Source of the DNA: Anaerovorax odorimutans
Lineage (GTDB): Bacteria; Bacillota; Clostridia; Peptostreptococcales; Anaerovoracaceae
NCBI RefSeq assembly: GCF_024459955.1
Contig: NZ_JANFXK010000025.1
Coordinates: forward strand, 1 to 41,871
Direction of reading: 5' to 3'
Length of the DNA stretch: 41,871 nucleotides
Part shown: piece after piece, positions 41,031 through 41,871 of the stretch
How positions within the stretch are numbered: position 1 is the stretch's first letter
Layout: each line of letters starts with the position of its first letter
Program-made: the position numbers and the translations under genes
Notes under the pieces: generated by a model
What the model was told of the DNA's origin: nothing
The model's input: the letters and a program-made list of their open reading frames with translations, nothing else
Database searches by the model: none

Positions 41031-41255
41031 ATGAATAAGTTTGCCTTTTTAGATTGCTTCACCCCTGGAATTGTGCGAAATTTTAACACAATTCCAGAAA
41101 AATATGTTCACAAAGCAACTTTGGAAGGGCATTTGGAATATAAAATGGAAAAAAGCTTATTCGACGATTTTACGCCAGGGAAATATTTCCCGCACAGGCT
41201 GCCAGAACAGACCGCCAGATTGCAAAAAACACTTGTTTTTCGGGCCAGGCTGTGA
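41031..41255 (+). CDS. Doubtful 74-residue reading frame upstream of rpmE
   Basis: The frame from ATG 41031 has no ribosome binding site and overlaps both an 11-base-pair hairpin and the rpmE promoter. It shows a short internal echo, LDCFTPG (7-13) and FDDFTPG (44-50). I do not recognise it. It may be a decayed gene or chance; the region is listed because the gap of about 620 bases holds nothing better. Confidence 0.2.
   Translation: MNKFAFLDCFTPGIVRNFNTIPEKYVHKATLEGHLEYKMEKSLFDDFTPGKYFPHRLPEQTARLQKTLVFRARL
41065..41097. repeat. Perfect 11-base-pair inverted repeat
   Basis: CTGGAATTGTG (41065-41075) and CACAATTCCAG (41087-41097) with an 11-base loop. About 140 bases before the rpmE promoter; no T run follows. 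A structured RNA or operator is possible. Confidence 0.55.
41178..41191. promoter_or_regulatory. Perfect 14-base palindrome upstream of the rpmE promoter
   Basis: GGGAAATATTTCCC lies 42 bases before the -35 box of rpmE, a position suited to a dimeric regulator. Its identity is unknown. Confidence 0.4.
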
Positions 41256-41261
41256 TATATT
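41233..41261 (+). promoter_or_regulatory. Promoter of rpmE
   Basis: TTGTTT (41233-41238), a 17-base spacer and TATATT (41256-41261) preceded by TGA (extended -10). The leader to the ATG at 41329 is about 60 bases. Confidence 0.7.
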
Positions 41262-41328
41262 ATATAGGCTGCACGGCAGTAATTTATGCAAAGGGTGGTA
41301 AGACCCGAGCAGGAAAGAGGTGAGAAGC

Positions 41329-41529
41329 ATGAAGGAAGGAATCCATCCTGACTATAAGGAATGTAAAGTAACTTGCGCATGCGGTAACACATTTGTTACA
41401 AAGTCCACAATGGAAGAAATTCGTTTGGACGTTTGCTCAGAGTGTCATCCATTCTTTACAGGTCAGCAGAAGTTCATCAACCGTGGTGGACGTGTTGAAA
41501 AGTTCAAGAACAAGTATCATCTGGACTAA
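41329..41529 (+). CDS. rpmE: 50S ribosomal protein L31, zinc-binding type
   Basis: L31 of 66 residues, part of the large subunit near the central protuberance. It begins [11 protein letters not shown] and has the four zinc cysteines of the C+ form: the Cys pairs in [10 protein letters not shown] and [12 protein letters not shown], followed by [14 protein letters not shown], the family tail. ATG 41329 has AGAGGTGAG upstream; a GTG three codons earlier is unlikely. In many Firmicutes rpmE follows rho directly and precedes DUF1385 and prmC; here it lies about 8.4 kb away, alone, with its own promoter and terminator. Confidence 0.95.
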   Translation: MKEGIHPDYKECKVTCACGNTFVTKSTMEEIRLDVCSECHPFFTGQQKFINRGGRVEKFKNKYHLD

Positions 41530-41543
41530 GAAGATTATTATCG

Positions 41544-41618
41544 ATAGCCATCTTTCGAGTGGCACGTATCCCGGAAAAATTCGGGGCGGACGTGTCAGCA
41601 GGAAGGTGGTTATTTTTT
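41544..41618 (+). terminator. Long structured terminator after rpmE
   Basis: A 13-base-pair outer stem (41544-41556 with 41601-41613, three G-U pairs), a second stem (41560-41567 with 41590-41597) and an inner CCCG/CGGG stem end in TTTTTT at 41613-41618. It is about 70 bases long, unusually elaborate for a terminator. Confidence 0.75.
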
Positions 41619-41663
41619 ATACGGAGCGAACACGATTCCGTCATAATACGGCAGGCGGCATAG

Positions 41664-41735
41664 TTTGCGACCAAGGTGTTTCTTTTGGCCCAATGGTCGC
41701 GGGATCCGCCGGCAAAATCGAGATTTGGTCGCAAA
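41664..41735. repeat. Inverted repeats in the terminal non-coding stretch
   Basis: TTTGCGACCAA (41664-41674) is the exact reverse complement of TTGGTCGCAAA (41725-41735), and a third copy of the core, TGGTCGC, stands near 41695. The last 340 bases of the window hold no convincing gene. Confidence 0.5.
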
Positions 41736-41823
41736 CGTCGCAAACAAACTTACGGCCAATTTTCTGTACTGATTGCTATATTTGGAGCCGATACAACAGT
41801 GATAGGAACTCCAATATGTCAAT

Positions 41824-41871
41824 AACTTGAGAAAATGTCTCTTTTTGCGAAGGAAATTCACTTGAGAAAAT
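41824..41871. repeat. Direct repeat at the window edge
   Basis: ACTTGAGAAAAT occurs at 41824-41835 and again at 41860-41871, 36 bases apart, the second copy ending on the last base. More copies could follow outside the window. Confidence 0.4.

Noticed and set aside
41610-41861. 83-codon minus-strand frame at the window end
   Set aside because: No ATG with a ribosome binding site, basic and low-information sequence, and it covers the rpmE terminator and inverted repeats.
41824-41871. CRISPR array starting at the window edge
   Set aside because: The repeat is only 12 bases, the period 36 bases is too short for a repeat plus spacer, and no cas gene is near.

Overview
The window looks like a chromosomal stretch of a strictly anaerobic Clostridia-type Firmicute. 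The evidence is a butyrate-type CoA-ester operon with an extreme oxygen-sensitive 2-hydroxyacyl-CoA dehydratase and its activator, an electron-transfer flavoprotein, the [FeFe]-hydrogenase maturases HydE/HydG/HydF, a GlgC/GlgD pair, a zinc-type ribosomal protein L31, purine-rich AGGAGG-type ribosome binding sites on most genes, and two perfect Spo0A boxes that point to a sporulation-type regulator. I cannot name the species. I saw no tRNA, rRNA, transposase, phage gene or CRISPR array.

Layout. (1) 1-8883, plus strand: the 3' part of etfA, then thiolase, 3-hydroxyacyl-CoA dehydrogenase, enoyl-CoA hydratase, the two HadBC/FldBC-type dehydratase subunits, their ATP-dependent activator, a FabZ-like hotdog protein and a family I CoA-transferase, closed by an intrinsic terminator. 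Together these can make or consume 2-enoyl-CoA from the 2-hydroxy and the 3-hydroxy side and extend or cleave chains by two carbons. (2) 9088-10498: a PaaI-type thioesterase and an AEC-family permease. (3) 10553-24647: a glycogen block. Phosphoglucomutase (minus) and glucokinase (plus) diverge. A six-gene minus-strand operon runs glgB, glgP, glgC, glgD, glgA and a GH13-GH77 fusion enzyme. (4) 24757-27044: two divergent Xre-type regulators separated by paired Spo0A boxes and palindromes, a membrane-anchored protein and a small secreted protein. (5) 27314-29510: glucose-6-phosphate isomerase and a second, strongly codon-biased 3-hydroxybutyryl-CoA dehydrogenase with NADP-like cofactor residues. 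(6) 29511-30224: about 700 bases without a convincing gene, holding a terminator and a 72-base-period repeat. (7) 30225-41529: a DMT permease, rho, DUF1385 protein, prmC, hydE-hydG-hydF, the potassium uptake pair ktrB-ktrA, a repeat-rich intergenic region and rpmE. The window ends in non-coding DNA with inverted and direct repeats.

How the parts fit. Sugars enter through glucokinase, phosphoglucomutase and isomerase, and are stored as or released from glycogen. Reducing equivalents go to hydrogen (hydrogenase maturation) or to acyl-CoA formation (Hbd, Etf). The paired Spo0A boxes next to the glycogen operon suggest that reserve-polymer metabolism is tied to entry into sporulation, as reported for granulose in solventogenic clostridia. 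That link is an inference.

The most notable items are the mixed 2-hydroxy/3-hydroxy acyl-CoA operon, the sharp base-composition break after etfA, the contrasting cofactor residues of the two Hbd paralogues, the Spo0A boxes, the 20-21-base and 72-base tandem repeats, and small upstream reading frames overlapping rho and hydE.
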